A stretch of 64,000 nucleotides of DNA, taken from the NCBI GenBank assembly GCA_017591395.1, contig WEDG01000466.1:372001-436000 (forward strand). The letters are read 5' to 3'. The position numbers and the translations under genes were made by a program. This DNA comes from Schistocephalus solidus (lineage: Eukaryota > Platyhelminthes > Cestoda > Diphyllobothriidea > Diphyllobothriidae). Position 1 is the stretch's first letter, and every line of letters starts with the position of its first letter. The notes beneath the pieces were generated by a model, which was not told the DNA's origin, did not search any database, and saw nothing but the letters and a program-made list of their open reading frames with translations. Below, piece after piece: positions 22,737 through 34,429 of the stretch.

Positions 22737-23700
22737 AATGTTGTGGTATCCCAATTCGTCTTCAGCCAAGTGAGATATGTAAATAATATGGTTAACTTTA
22801 AACCATCCCTAACACAAAATTCGTTGGTTAGCCTCCACTGCATTCAGTGATCTGGTAGATACGTGCTGTTTTCGATTCCACCTGTCCTTAAGGAACTTGT
22901 ACGTGGCATTTCATTCGATAATGCGTGCCGTGCGAGACTGTATTAACTTCAGGGGCTCGCGGCACTACCTTGTCACGCAGGTAACCCAAGACTGTGGCTG
23001 CGCAACGTAAACGATGCGCTTATATCGTTATATGAGAATAAGTAGAAGTTCGTCACCACAAACGCAAGTCAATTTTCCGAGGAATTCATTTTCCCTTCGA
23101 AAAATAAGTTAATCTACAACTCTCCTTCCTAGATGTAGACTGAAAGACTGATGGAAGGCTGCAAACTTCAATGTATCGCCAAGAGATGTGTATTTCCAGA
23201 GGTCATCTTACATTTCGGGAGTATCATCCCATAGCCCTTAAAAATACCTCTGTTACCAACTTGCCAAGTCGGGCGAAAACTCATTTTTCCGATAAAGAAA
23301 TTCACTCGCAAAATGGATATCCCCTGACTTTGTTCCTCAATGCATGTAGCAGCAACAGTTCAAGGAAAGTTGTATTGCCAAAAATAGACTTATAGTATGT
23401 TTATAGGAATAGACGTGAATATAGAAATAACACCGAATGACGCCATTATTTGATTTTTTTGGTTTTGAAGCCTGTTATCGTATTTGAGTTATAAATATAG
23501 ATTTTGGAGTGCAGGCAATAGAGTTGCTGAAAGAGCTAGTTGAAAACCTTGTAGGCTAAGGAGACTGTCGGTCGCAGTTTAACGCCAATCTTGTAAACTT
23601 AAGAGATGCTATATATTTTGAATGATTGCCTTAACTGTGGTCCTAAGAGTTCTACCCTGGTGTACTATCAACCATCTATGAAACTATTAACATAATAATG
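22737..23700. other. Intergenic, nothing recognised
   Basis: AT-rich sequence without a supported gene or repeat copy. Confidence 0.4.
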
Positions 23701-23709
23701 ATCTGCAGT

Positions 23710-23840
23710 TATTTCCACCAGAAACAGCATAGAGGGACACACTGATGAGCCGAAACTTCCGCAGATGCGTCATGCAGCAGAGGAAACACCGGCAAAACAC
23801 GCAGATGGTTTTAAGCCAGCTCTATTTTCAGAACAAGAAA
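23710..23840 (+). repeat. Diverged Penelope-like tail with broken hammerhead core
   Basis: Matches the 355-base unit junction: CCACCAGAAACAGCATAGAG, ACACACTGATGAGCCGAAAC, a GTCATGCAGCAG segment and ACACCGGCAAAACACG. CTGATGA (23742-23748) is a perfect first core box, but the GAAA box reads CAAAA and the GTC triplet is lost, so this copy should be inactive. Confidence 0.55.
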
Positions 23841-23897
23841 AAACTCGCTATCGCTTACAATGCTAGCAGTATGTGCAGAATGGGTTTACTAAAAATG

Positions 23898-24130
23898 CGG
23901 AGAGAGAACGGCATGGTCATTTCTGACTTCTTAGTCAACGTCAGCCGGCTGGGGTAGGGAATGGATGACTGAAGATGGCTAATAATTCAGAAATTTTAAT
24001 CTCAACCTCCCTGGCCTTTGCTGCTACATTTCATTCTACACGATTACTTGCCGCTATGCAACTGCTGTGGGTGCTCTAGCTTGACTCATTGGGCGCGAAG
24101 GAACGAGAGTATCACGCAGCATGATCGGTG
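23898..24130. repeat. SINE-A inverted pair (tail minus, then tail and module X plus)
   Basis: A worn minus-strand tail (GGCATGGTCATTTCTGACTT, TTAGTCAACGTCAGCC) abuts a plus-strand tail (GGCTAATAATTCAGAAATTT, CTCCCTGGCCTTTGCTG) and module X (TGCCGCTATGCAACTGCTG, GATCGGTGAACG). The layout is the same as at 11663-11960. Confidence 0.55.
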
Positions 24131-24715
24131 AACGAACTTCCACTGCAGATATATTTATAATGATCCCAAAACACACAAATAATGGGGACGTGGAGTGACC
24201 CTTCGAACAAAGCGAACGATAAGGGGTGAACAACTAAAGACCTCTCATATTGAAAATCTCCTGCCTTTCTACTGCGTTGGCGACAATATGTGACTCGTAT
24301 TGTTGACAAGGGATTATTCTGCTAACATGACTTTTTTGCGGAGTGTGAACTGATCCGAAATTCGATCTAGGTCTACGAAGATCCACAGCTAATTTTAAAG
24401 GCACTTCAGCAGGCGTGAGTTAAATCGAACACGAGATCAAATTTAAAAGTCTCGGAAAAGGACAGGAAGCACAGAAAACTTAGAAATATATTTTTAGGTA
24501 ATCCTTTGGGCTCCATTACCAAAGTTGCGTTTTGACTTTTGCTATACTCTCTCTCTCAAACGACAGATCGAAAAATTCTTCTATTTAGTTTTTTTTCTGA
24601 ATACGTGCAGTCAATGTCCATAGAAAGAATAATCAAAAGATTTGTTGATTGTACCAATTGCGTAAAAACTTGCGACTCATGCGGAAACAACAGCAACTTA
24701 AGTAAGTGGAACAGG

Positions 24716-25060
24716 ACAGTTCGACCGTCGTATCCAACGAGGGCCGTCCTATGCCCCACAGCAATTTGGAGCAATAACGGTAACTTGAACTATTTGCTCT
24801 ACATCTACCACACACTCTCTCCCCCTCCCTCACCTGGGCTATTTTTCATGAAAGAGTCAAGTAAATCTGAGGCGGGAGTGGGTGCAGATGGCTGGCGTGG
24901 TTGGAGCCGCCCCTAAGCGTACTGCTACATCTGGCTCGGATCCCAAGGAGTTGAAGTGTTATAGAGGCCTTATTGAGGAAGAGCCATTGCAGCCTGACTC
25001 TCAGTCCACCAGTCATCCACTCCACATAAACCCACCCTGTGCTCACCACGCAGTTCATGT
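24716..25060 (+). repeat. Family C repeat
   Basis: Begins with TTCGACCGTCGTATCCAACG, passes through TCTACCACACACTCTCTCCC, AGAGTCAAG and GGCGGGAGTGGGTGCAGATG GCTGGCGTGG, and continues into a GGAAGAGCCATTGCAGCCTG segment. A partial second copy of that last part is at about 25365-25430 (GGAGCCGTTGCAGCCTCACT). Same order of landmarks as at 26886, 33425 and 58338. Confidence 0.6.
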
Positions 25061-25596
25061 TAGCCCCGCGGTTGGCAACCTTCCAACCTACGATTTTTAG
25101 CGCACTGTGATAGCCTCAAGCGTGTCCGGTTATTCATTGTGAGGAGAATGCACTGAGCCATCTACCTCACTTTGCATTAGAATTCCTAGGCCCCAGCCAC
25201 TTTCAGAGCCGGTTAGTGGACTAGTCCGGGGAATGGGCGCAGCTATTGTCGACCTCGTCTGCGCGTACCACGTACACGACCTCCCATCAAACACAAGTTA
25301 TAGGATTTCCCACATAAGGGAGGGCATCGGCCCACATCTCAGATGTGTGAGACTGCCAAGGATCCTTTTAGGAAGGAGCCGTTGCAGCCTCACTCTTAGA
25401 CCATCAGCAGGCTACTCCAGACGAACACACTTTGGAGTGACTGCAAGGTCTGAATGTAATTGTAATTAAATTGAATGTAACTGCAATATTCCAAGCCACG
25501 GCGCATAGAGCACCAGGACACGCATGCTTCGATCACACATGCAGCAGAGGAGGCACATGAAGAAGAGCAGTTAATAGAAGTAAAGGCAAATCAAAA

Positions 25597-25860
25597 ATGT
25601 CAACAAAGACAAAGGAGACTAGAATGGCCATTTCTGGCTCATTAGCCATCATCAGCCAGTCATACACAGCCCTAGGTGGTGCTCAAACGAGCGGCCATTT
25701 ACTCAGAAGTCCAAGGCCCCAACCATTGCTTAGTATTGTTGATCTGCCTTTACTACTGCTAGTCGCTCTGCCACTGGTGGTGGGGCTAGAGAGTGAGACC
25801 CAAGGCATAATGGCCCAAGTGAGTTTCGTTAGCGATCAGTGAGCGTTCGTCCGTAAAGGC
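25597..25860. repeat. SINE-A composite: minus-strand tail plus plus-strand module X
   Basis: The minus-strand tail is clear at 25603-25690 (ACAAAGACAAAGGAGACTAG, AATGGCCATTTCTGGCTCAT). From about 25735 plus-strand module X follows (GATCTGCCTTTACTACTGCT, GGTGGTGGGGCTAGAGAG, GCGATCAGTGAGCGTTCG). The parts are in opposite orientation, as in the other inverted pairs. Confidence 0.6.
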
Positions 25861-26054
25861 GGTATAATCAAACCAAGGTCATTTTGTGGTTTCTCGTCTT
25901 CACCATTGGGTTGTCATTATTGCATTTCCACTTTCAAAAGCACCGCAGGTGCGTTCGTTATCATTTAGCGGTCAGTGCCTCTTAGAAAGGCTTCGAGATC
26001 TCTTCCAAAATGACAAGCAACTAAAATTCTCCTCATTTCCAGCTTTACTAATAC

Positions 26055-26230
26055 CAGACAAAGAAAAACTGGAATGATAATTTCAGACTTATTAACCATT
26101 GTCAGTCAGTCATAACTAATCTCGGAACTGGTTCCTCTGAGATCTGATCCTGGATTTTTTGGTCAGTTAACGTTAAATCCAATGCTCTAACGTAGAACCA
26201 CTTCATTGAGCCTCAAAGCACAAAATGGAC
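26055..26230 (-). repeat. SINE-A, minus strand, degenerate
   Basis: Tail at 26058-26120 (ACAAAGAAAAACTGGAATG, TTTCAGACTTATTAACC), followed by a worn tRNA-like head whose reverse-strand box A region is visible near 26185-26215 (CCAATGCTCTAACGTAGAAC). Confidence 0.5.
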
Positions 26231-26885
26231 TAGTGTTTCTTGGACCTTGATCGGTAAATCTCTTTCCCATGTTTGAACAAGGCAAATAAGCATAATGCAA
26301 TGACGCCACGCGTTGGAATATATTTTCCAGGTAGCTCGAAAGGCTTACCAACAAAGGAAAACGTGTGACTTTCCAAGCTGCTTGAAACCGTATTGCGCAT
26401 TTGGTCTGAAATATTTAAAACTGGCAATTTTCAAAACGAACGTTTAAAATATTTTAATAAAGCATAATTTAATTTCTATAGGAACAAGGACGCTGATTTG
26501 GTTGGAATCACTTTCATGTGCTAACTTCATGGACTGATAGATAAATTCTTTTTCAAAAGCCACCTTTCCAATGACCGGGAATTAACTAGAGCTTACCTAC
26601 TCTGTCACTTGGTTCTGTACCTTTGTTTGGCTTGTCAAGTCTGGATTTCCTATTCGGTGCTCTCTTCGTCTTCTTCAACTTCTCTACTTAACAAATTAGT
26701 AATGACTTTTTTGGCAGAATATTCAGGGCTTTACTAGTGCTGTTAATTAAGTAGGCCACAGCTTTCAGATATTGCAAGAAATTCGAGATGCTCTATCACA
26801 GGAATTCTTGAAAAAGTATGATGACCCCGTGAAAAGTTTTTCCATTGTGTGCGGACCTGGCATGCTTGGGACACACATACGTTAG

Positions 26886-27300
26886 TTCGACCGTCGTAGT
26901 CTGACTATGTCCACCGTATGCTCCACAGAAGGGCGGTGCAGGGACGGTGTCTTGCGCGTGGATTAGTTTTAAGTGATAGTAGACTTGCACTTTATCTACC
27001 GCACTCTCTCTCTCTCTCTCTCTCTTCCCTTACCCGTCTGTGCCCGGTGTCAGGACATAGTCAAGATGACCGGAGGCGGGTTCGGGCGTAGAGGAGCATC
27101 TCCCAAGGAGTGTGACAGCGGGGTGCTGCATGATCCTGCACCTATGCGTACCCATGTTGGGCACGCGCACCCCCCAGGTTCGGCATTGGTTATGGGACCG
27201 CATCCCAGAATAATAACGCCTGGCGCACCCTGATTTGGCCTCCATGTTGGTCCAGCGCACCTACCACGCGGCCCGGCTCAGGCGCGTAAGGGAATAAAGT
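26886..27300 (+). repeat. Family C repeat with (CT)n tract
   Basis: The clearest family C copy: TCGACCGTCGTAGTCTGACT, TCCACCGTATGCTCCACAG, AAGTGATAGTAGACTTGC, a (CT)n run at about 27003-27026, GTGCCCGGTGTCAGGACA, GGTTCGGCATTGGTTATGGG, AATAACGCCTGGCGCACC and CCATGTTGGTCCAGCGCACC. GC content is much higher than in the surroundings. Frames through it differ between copies, so it is not a gene. Confidence 0.65.
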
Positions 27301-27429
27301 GTGGTGGATGCAGCGCAAGTCGCCGTCCATGGTCCCACCCTGTTGTGGGCGCTTGCTGGGCATTGTCTCTGGTCTATGAGTCGATGGAGACTGCGAGAGG
27401 GAGCAAACTTAGTGTAAAGTACGTTGTAG

Positions 27430-28840
27430 TTCATGCAGGAACATTGTTAAGGACAACTGTATGTAAGAAACAACTGTATTAAAGGATATCTATGTCACGT
27501 TGTCCATTCAAAATCATTTGAAATTTTACCCCTTCAATATGGGATTGCCGTAGCTACTTAGGACGGAAATAAGTAGAAAAAGCGCCGTGGGTATTGGTAG
27601 AAAAGTGCCGCATAATTATTATTGCTCACTTGAAGGCATGTTTGTGAATGGATTCTTCTTCGCCTTTTCGAGCGAATTCAGAGGAAATGTGCTCAGGAGG
27701 TCTTAGAAATTTTTTAGTTTAAGCTTTAGGAATTTTGACAAGTGTATCCCAAACCGTAAAACATCCTGGCGTTAGGTTTTCCCTTGTGTTAAAAATGCAT
27801 TCCACGCTTATAAAATTTCTAGGCAGAAGTAAAATTCGTGGGAATTTTATGGATAAAAATTTTAATAAATTTACGTTCCAGGTTAATAACGTGAGCAGAT
27901 AGAGCAAACGTTGTTTCCATAACTAAGGAATCGCTCCAGGTTTGTAAAGGCTATTGAGTTCTCCCGTTTTAGTTCTCAGTAAGTTTCCGGCTTCACATTA
28001 AGGATGATAAGTTTACTTCAGGTTTGTTTGTTTATCATCTTGACTTCTCTAAGCGTATTTCAGCAATATTAACAAGTTCACTCTTTGCCTTATATTAAAA
28101 GAGCGAAGCTCCGATTGCCTTGTGGAATCCATCTCAGTTTTCTGTGAGTAGCTTGTGTCGAATGCCCTCATCATGCTCACGCCACTGCTAGGCCCACCGA
28201 CCCTTGTATCCTGCAGATGACCACCGTTGACTTTACCCGGGCAAGATTTCTATCTTCCAGAGCAGGACATTTCAGTTCTCAACCGCATATGCCGATAATA
28301 TAGTCAGGTAGGGTATCAAACTCCTGTAAAAGTCAGTTGTCAAGTACGAATGAAATTCAAAATCCTGTTTCTTATGGAAACGCATTTCAAATAACACCTG
28401 CCGTGCCCTGATCAATCACCGGGTTGCCTGACGCATACTTACATGTGCGCACCAACGGTAGTAGTTTTCTGGCCTTCTGAGACTCCTCGTAGTTCTCCCG
28501 TCACGTACGGTTAATCTACAAAGTAGGAGGGTTTTGTCTACGGTTCGACTATTCCCAGATATTCGTATCAACCAACAAACTGCAAGGTTAACACAGTCAG
28601 ACCCTCACTCAAAACCCCAACGCTTGCCCCAGCGACGCTGGACACGCGCGTCGCTCATGTAGCTCCTGTTTTTTTCTTCTTTTTCCGTTCTCTTTGGCTA
28701 TACCCATAGCTTTGGTGGTCGTGACAGAACCATCTGCGTCACTTGGTGAACGGTATTGATACAAGGCTTCGGCGCACCGTCACTGAGGCCTTTAAAGACA
28801 ACAAAAGCATTTAAATGTAGTGCCAGAGTTGGATTACATG
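27430..28840. other. Intergenic, nothing recognised
   Basis: No supported gene or repeat copy. Confidence 0.4.
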
Positions 28841-28844
28841 ATAG

Positions 28845-28990
28845 CAGCACAGATACTAGCTTAAAACCCAGACACGCGTTTCGCCGGTATTCTGTCGCTG
28901 TTTAACATGGCTGCGAGTCGTCCGGCTCCTTAGTGGTTCCTCCAGTATTCCAGAGTGTTGTCTGGCAGATATTCCAGTTAAGTAGCATCT
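28845..28990 (-). repeat. Penelope-like tail repeat with near-complete hammerhead, minus strand
   Basis: On the minus strand: CCACTAAGGAGCCGG, a loop, then CCGGCGAAACGCGTGTCTGGG and TTTTAAGCTAGTATCTGTG. Stem II (GCCGG/CCGGC), GAAA, GTC and stem I (CCA/TGG) are intact. The first core box reads CTAAGGA instead of CTGAGGA, a change of the essential G5, so activity should be lost. The core spans about 28866-28938. Confidence 0.6.
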
Positions 28991-29264
28991 GCCCAGTATA
29001 TCTTATTGGCTGCCTTTTGCCAGGTTAATGGATATTACGTGGTTTCCGAGGACGTCAAAAAATCATCGAAGTAAGAATGGTTCGCGCACTGACGTCGTTC
29101 ATTCTCGTCTGAAGATCGGTTAGTGTAAGTTCCCTAATCTTGGCGGACACCAATTACCTGGTCAGGAATGCCATCAGCATACACTTTGATTTGGCAATGT
29201 TGCCAGTAAGTGGTGGGAAAGTTTGCGGATGTGTCAATTTTTCAATAATTCAGTTGCTAAGCCG

Positions 29265-29320
29265 TAAAACCACCGAGGCAGTTGACTTTTTCACAAGTGG
29301 GTCAAAGGAAACAACTTTGT
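29265..29320 (+). repeat. SINE-B tail fragment
   Basis: CCACCGAGGCAGTTGACTTT then TTCACAAGTGGGTCAAAGGA match the end of the second tRNA-derived repeat (SINE-B), best seen at 37763-37865, 40190-40310 and 49373-49490. The head is missing. Confidence 0.5.
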
Positions 29321-29454
29321 GGCATGATCATTCTGGATCGAACAAGCAGGTATGATAGCATATCAGTTTGAACAATATGCTGAGGGCCCTTATAGCACAG
29401 TGTTTCTAATGCTTAATCTTGGACCTTTTCTGAAACATTCTCATCCCCTATGCT

Positions 29455-29502
29455 ATACCTGTGCCTAATAATGGGTTCGAGAGAAAATCTGAAACGTTAG
29501 TG
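29455..29502 (+). ncRNA. Degenerate hammerhead-like motif
   Basis: Related to the better motif at 58760-58801: CTAATAATGGGTTCGAG, AGAAAATCT, GAAACGTTAG. The first core box has two changes (CTAATAA for CUGAUGA) and the cleavage triplet is GTT. Probably a fossil. Confidence 0.35.
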
Positions 29503-30034
29503 ATCGTGTCTCTGTCCTCTTGACTACGTCCTTGAACGTGCCTCTTGGCTTCAATTAACATTCTCACCTGTCAAATGGAGGCGAATATGCGAGCCCCCGA
29601 TTCTTGTTGCAACGAAGTTGAACGTGATGCGTTAGGTGTAGCAGCCTGGATCTATGCGAGTGCAACAATGGAACGGCTCTTTTGGTCAAATGACGAGGTA
29701 TACGGTGTGGAGGGTGGAGTACTGACCGCGACCGGGCCGAGCCCATGCCATCTAATTCACAGCGGTTTCACCACCCGATGACCCGGTGCGCACTTGGCTG
29801 AGAACTGGACCGCGCCACCTGGCCGCAACCTGGGAGGAGTCTCGATCTGTCCGTTGACATCAGATGCCTCGGCACCCTGTTGTCTTGTGGGCTCCCTCCA
29901 GAGCGTAAGCGCTTGAGACAATTGGCCACCGACCTTTTGGGTTTTTTAAATGTCCTGCCCTCCCCTCCTCTCCACCGGTAGGATACAGGCCCAAAACAGC
30001 CTGTAAATTGAACGGATTTGCGTTACATTTCAAG

Positions 30035-30160
30035 GAGATTAGGGTTTTTTCTTCGAGGTTAGGGTTAGAGCTAGAGTTAGATTTCGGGAAAATTCACTAC
30101 TGGAATTTTGCGCGAGGAGGGGACATTCCAGTTATCGTGTCCTGTTTGTGCTCGCGTATT
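30035..30160. repeat. Element with telomere-like core (G-rich strand)
   Basis: Holds TTAGGG-type units (GATTAGGGTT, GAGGTTAGGGTTAGAGCTAG) followed by CATTCCAGTTATCGTGTCCTGTTT. This GTGTCCTGTTT end recurs at about 41345 (minus), 41070 and 61850 beside similar telomere-like tracts. Confidence 0.45.
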
Positions 30161-31288
30161 TGCAAGCTGAGGCGTCATCCGGTTTAGCCAGTATAATGGC
30201 ATGGACAGTACATGTGCTTTGAGAAACTACACCCGATTGCTCATTTGCGTCCAGTCGCTCATTCGCCTACGTTGTTGTGGTGCGATTGGTGATACACCAA
30301 ACTCTGCGGTAATTCATTCAATCACTTCTGGCATGCTCTTTCTATACCGTTGAGGGCGCCAGAGTGATGTTAGCTCTTATGGAAGTGGCGGCTGATTTCG
30401 TACTTCTGGTTGCGGTCCCTAGCTTGCTGATCCGAAGAATTCGCAGGTATTTCCGCTTTCCTCCGGTTCGCTGCAGTGCGTTTTTACACTTCCAAAGAGC
30501 ACTCTAACACCGTTGCGCTTGTGAACAATCGGGTGCCTGCTATGATAGCTGAGGAACTGTGGTGTTCTAGTGGCTTTGGTGCTAAGTTCACCTTTGCGTT
30601 CGCGCGTGCCGAGAACGTGTCAGCAGTCTATTCTTGTCGTGTGAACTCACTTTTAGGGAATCTGGCGCTAAATAGGCCCTGAAAGACTGATAACTTGCCG
30701 CTTTCAGTCTTAACGAACGTGTCTTCTACGTAGCTGCGCCAGAACGTAGATTTGGAGGGATCGGGATTGACCGCTTTTTCGACTGTTGGGGGACCGATTC
30801 ACAACGGGTGTTTTTCCTTTGGTGGCCAATAGCATTATAACATCATTGTGCCGTTTCGATTTCTGCTTCGCTCCATTTTCTGCGGACGAAATAGTATTGG
30901 CTTGCACGTCAAGCATTGCGTCCTGTTGCTGGAAATGCTTGGATAGTCCACTGGTGGGTGGCACAGGGAAGAAGCAATCAGACCGATCTTCTTCTGTGTT
31001 TTTATTTAGGAGTTTTAACTACCCAATGGAGGTTAAATCATTTACAACTCATGACTGGAAACCCATAGCAAGACAGTGGTCATTCTCACACTAAGTAATC
31101 CATTGCTAGATGGTTCCTATATTGCGTTTTAGCTTTGGAGACTCGCACACAAACCTCCACTCCCAGTTTTAAAATGCTTAGTTGTCGGCTCCGGTAGCCT
31201 GCTTGCTTGGGATTTAATCTGGTAAGACAGGGAACGGTTACCCGTAACGGACGTTGCCTTGCACAAAATTACAGTGAGGTTAGTAGAA
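30161..31288. other. Intergenic, nothing recognised
   Basis: Two overlapping open frames of about 100 codons (30710-30964 minus, 30786-31094 plus) show no motif. I see no supported feature. Confidence 0.4.
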
Positions 31289-31318
31289 AATTGATTTGAT
31301 TGATTGATTGATTTTATT
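31289..31318. repeat. (TTGA)n microsatellite
   Basis: Short tract of TTGATTGATTGATTGATT followed by TTATTGATTAGGG. Confidence 0.8.
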
Positions 31319-31446
31319 GATTAGGGTTCGATTAGAGATTACGTTTAGCAATTGAGTTACCGTTATGGATATGATACAGGAATAGGCCTTGAGTATTACC
31401 GGTGGTCTTTTGTTAACTGCTAAGGCGATATTAGTTTCCGTGTCTT

Positions 31447-31530
31447 TCCCCTAACCCTCAACCTAACCGCGACTCTTAAACGAATTTAACATGACACCTA
31501 ACCTAGACCATGACCATAACATTGAACCCA
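31447..31530. repeat. Degenerate telomere-like tract (C-rich strand)
   Basis: CCCCTAACCCTCAACCTAACC, in two parts CCCCTAACCCTC and AACCTAACCGCG, then ACACCTAACCTAGACC. Diverged CCCTAA-type units as at 40850-41010 and 61640-61830. Confidence 0.45.
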
Positions 31531-32494
31531 AATGCAGAGGGTCGGAACGACATCGAATGCGGATAGATTAATAGAGTACCAAGTCGGGTTTATTCTGCCT
31601 GTATAGTCCTAGCTGTCAACGGGGACCGGAGACACAAAAATGCACTCTATCTGGCGCAGGGGGTTCATAGACGGTGTCTAACAGATGATTCATAAGCACG
31701 TAATTGAAAGGAAGTTCATCAGTGCTTCGCCACTTGTTATTTCCTGTCCCGACAGATCGGATATTTATTCAATCATGCATGGACACACACTGATCGATTA
31801 GCGGGCTTTTTAAATTGCGCCACCATCTTTTCTGCTCTCCATTCGCATGTAAATCCTCGTATATGCATGTCGGCTGACCTATGTGACCCATTATATACCG
31901 AATTTTAAACCCATTTGTGTATTCGAAAAACAAAATGAGGTCATCAGTGCACGACGCTGGCACCGTTTTAAAAGAAGTCCAATTTGGTCAATATTTTGAG
32001 ACGCATTTAAGGACGATTCTTCATGATGTTAATGTATGCGTTCTTCGGCGATGCATTTGTGATTTTCCGGTGTTATGTCGTTTATGTTTCCTATCTTATT
32101 CACCATGAATAAAGGACTTTTTTGCCGAAAGTTTTGGAATTTTACTTTCAAAATAAAGTATGGATCTCGCTCTCTCTTCCCGAAGTAAAAAATAACTCTG
32201 TATGGGTGGCAAAAGACACGAACATGCAACCAACTACCAGACCGAGGTCGACGTGGGCCGGTCCCAACTGGTTGTCAGGGTTATGAATGGAGGTAGACTA
32301 AAGCCGAAACGGTACTGCGTCAATATCCCCCCATTCTAAGATATATTTCCTCTCTGTACTTATAACTGGGCACACCGACACTTGGTAGTTGTTTGCCTGT
32401 TCGTGGACTTTGTTACCCATACGGAGTTTGTTTTCTACGGGGAGCCAAGAGATCCGTGGGCACCCGTTCCTGGTAAACTCCAATCCTCACCGTA

Positions 32495-32545
32495 ACAAGA
32501 AACCTAACCTTAATCCTAGGCTAAATCCCTCCCCTTCCGCAATTT
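32495..32545. repeat. Degenerate telomere-like tract (short)
   Basis: AACCTAACCTTAATCCTAGG and CTAAATCCCTCC, the same kind of degenerate CCTAA units as at 31447-31530. Confidence 0.35.
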
Positions 32546-33424
32546 GGCGCATGGCCATCCGCCGCATGGGGTATCTATTCCCCTGTTCAACCATTAATCG
32601 TCGCCGAGGACGGCTTCATTTTTTACGACTCGCAGAATTACTGTCGGCAGACCATTCCTATCTTCTCAAGCCAATCATTTGAGCCGCTAAATTCCGCTGC
32701 GGCGTCCATCTAAGCCTCTAAGAATTTGAAGTCTAAAAAACAGGTCACGGTGGTTGTGGCTGTCAAATGACATGGCAGGGTGCTGGTACAAATATGTCGG
32801 GCTCAGCTTGGGCCTTGAACAAACCAACTCTCGGAGTATAAGGCGGGTTCGGGTAACCTTACGGTCACCGCCTCTGACTTAACCGGGGTGCACTGGCACA
32901 GGAAATTGGGAAAGGTACCGTTTAGATTACTCGAAAGACTCGTCTGCCTCCAGAATGACCACCACTCTCAACTAGATGACCAGAGATTACGCTGGAGATG
33001 GACTTTGCAATACCATGGTTCAGGTGAACAGGAAGGTGGTCTCGCATCCACCTTGACAGGCAACTTATCATTTCACAGTTCTAACCTGCTCCACAGGAAC
33101 AGATCTAAGGGGTAATCAGAAGAAGTTTATTTTGGTCTTCGGGGCGAAGACGGTCGATTTCTGAGACAATTATTATTACAGCCCGAGACAACTCAAGTGG
33201 CTCAGCATACAGTGTCGACCCTCGATTTGCTTTCGCCCGAGCCCTGTTCGACTGCGGCCAATCGTTGAAGGCGATAATATAGAGCAGCGTCGCTGTGTCA
33301 GTGATAGAAGTTCTGTTTCAAGTGCCAGGCGGGAAGAGAACTGGCAAGGGGATCCTCTCGCTAGTTCCATGCCACAGAAGTCTCTACGAATGGTTTCCAG
33401 CGGCCTTATAGGTCCAGCAGGACA

Positions 33425-33790
33425 CGACAGTTTGAACATCGGTTCCGTCGAGGTCCACCGTGTGCTCCACAGGAGGGTGGTGCAGAGATGGTGAATTGCG
33501 CTGCAGCTACCACACTCTCTCTTTCTCTCTCTCTCTCTCTCTTTCCTCACTCACCTGTGCCCGGTGTCAAGACATATTTAAGAATACCGGTGGCGGGCTC
33601 GGGCACAGATGGCTGGTGTTGTGTGAGCCTGCACCTACGCGTGCTACCACGTCCCTCCCCCACCCCATGGTCAGCATTTTTTATGGTAGCGCAACCCAAA
33701 TATCACCTGCCGCGTCATGATTTACCCGGTGTTTGTCCGGCGCATCTTGCACGCGACCCATTTAGGTGCACTTTGAGAGAATACACGCGG
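33425..33790 (+). repeat. Family C repeat with (CT)n tract
   Basis: TCGAGGTCCACCGTGTGCTC, GGTGGTGCAGAGATGGTGAA, a CT-rich run at about 33515-33543, GTGCCCGGTGTCAAGACA, GGCACAGATGGCTGGTGTTG and CACCTGCCGCGTCATGAT follow the family C order. The apparent 86- and 108-codon frames here are not conserved in other copies. Confidence 0.6.
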
Positions 33791-33837
33791 ACACACGCAA
33801 ACAGAGACCTGTAGTGGTCCTACTGCGGTTACCTGTA

Positions 33838-34300
33838 ACAACGCTGCACCTCTGGTTTTGCGGCTAATCACAGCTATCCAACCTGGCCAATCAACTTCAA
33901 GGCCGACTCACACATGTCCTCACTCAGGGCGCTTGCGGATGTCCAAACCACTACAAACAGGCCAGGTACTGCTTCCTCGTCCGCAAGAAGCCAGTCGAGA
34001 GGATAATCACGTTCTCCCCGGTGCCTTTAGTGGATCTGTTGTGACCCTACTCCTGGCGCCTGTTATAACGCTGCGCCTCACGCGCGTAGTTAAATACATG
34101 TACCAATGGCAATCTGGTTCTCGGCCAATCGCGGCTGTTAAACTTGACCAATCATTTTCATCCCTTACCCTAAACGTGCCCTCGCTCAGGGCGCCGCCAT
34201 GCGTTCCCTACTCACAGTCAGGACGCCACTCCCGCGGCGCCATACGTGTGCCCTTGTCCGGCTGTCAAATTGTTCCAAAAAAGTTCTCCCTATGACACCT
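33838..34300. repeat. GC-rich low-copy repeat, two diverged units
   Basis: Two units share AACGCTGCRCCTC, a CGGCTAATCACAG / CGGCCAATCGCGG segment, a GACCAATCA / GGCCAATCA segment and CCTCRCTCAGGGCGC (near 33838-33940 and 34067-34200). A third weak match is at 36890-36960. No coding frame is shared. Confidence 0.35.
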
Positions 34301-34410
34301 AAACTGGCTTTCAACTGCTTTACCTATTGGGGACGAGTCCTGAAAGTCGTAGTGACTCCACCTACCGTCAAAAATCCTACGGTCAGTTTTCAATGACATT
34401 GAATCTGCAG

Positions 34411-34428
34411 TAATAATAATAATAATCA
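34411..34428. repeat. (AAT)n microsatellite
   Basis: TAATAATAATAATAATC, a short trinucleotide tract. Confidence 0.8.
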
Positions 34429-34429
34429 A

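Noticed and set aside
29545..29781. Paired sense and antisense open frames in a GC-rich patch
   Set aside because: Both strands stay open because of base composition. No domain, splice partner or matching copy was found.
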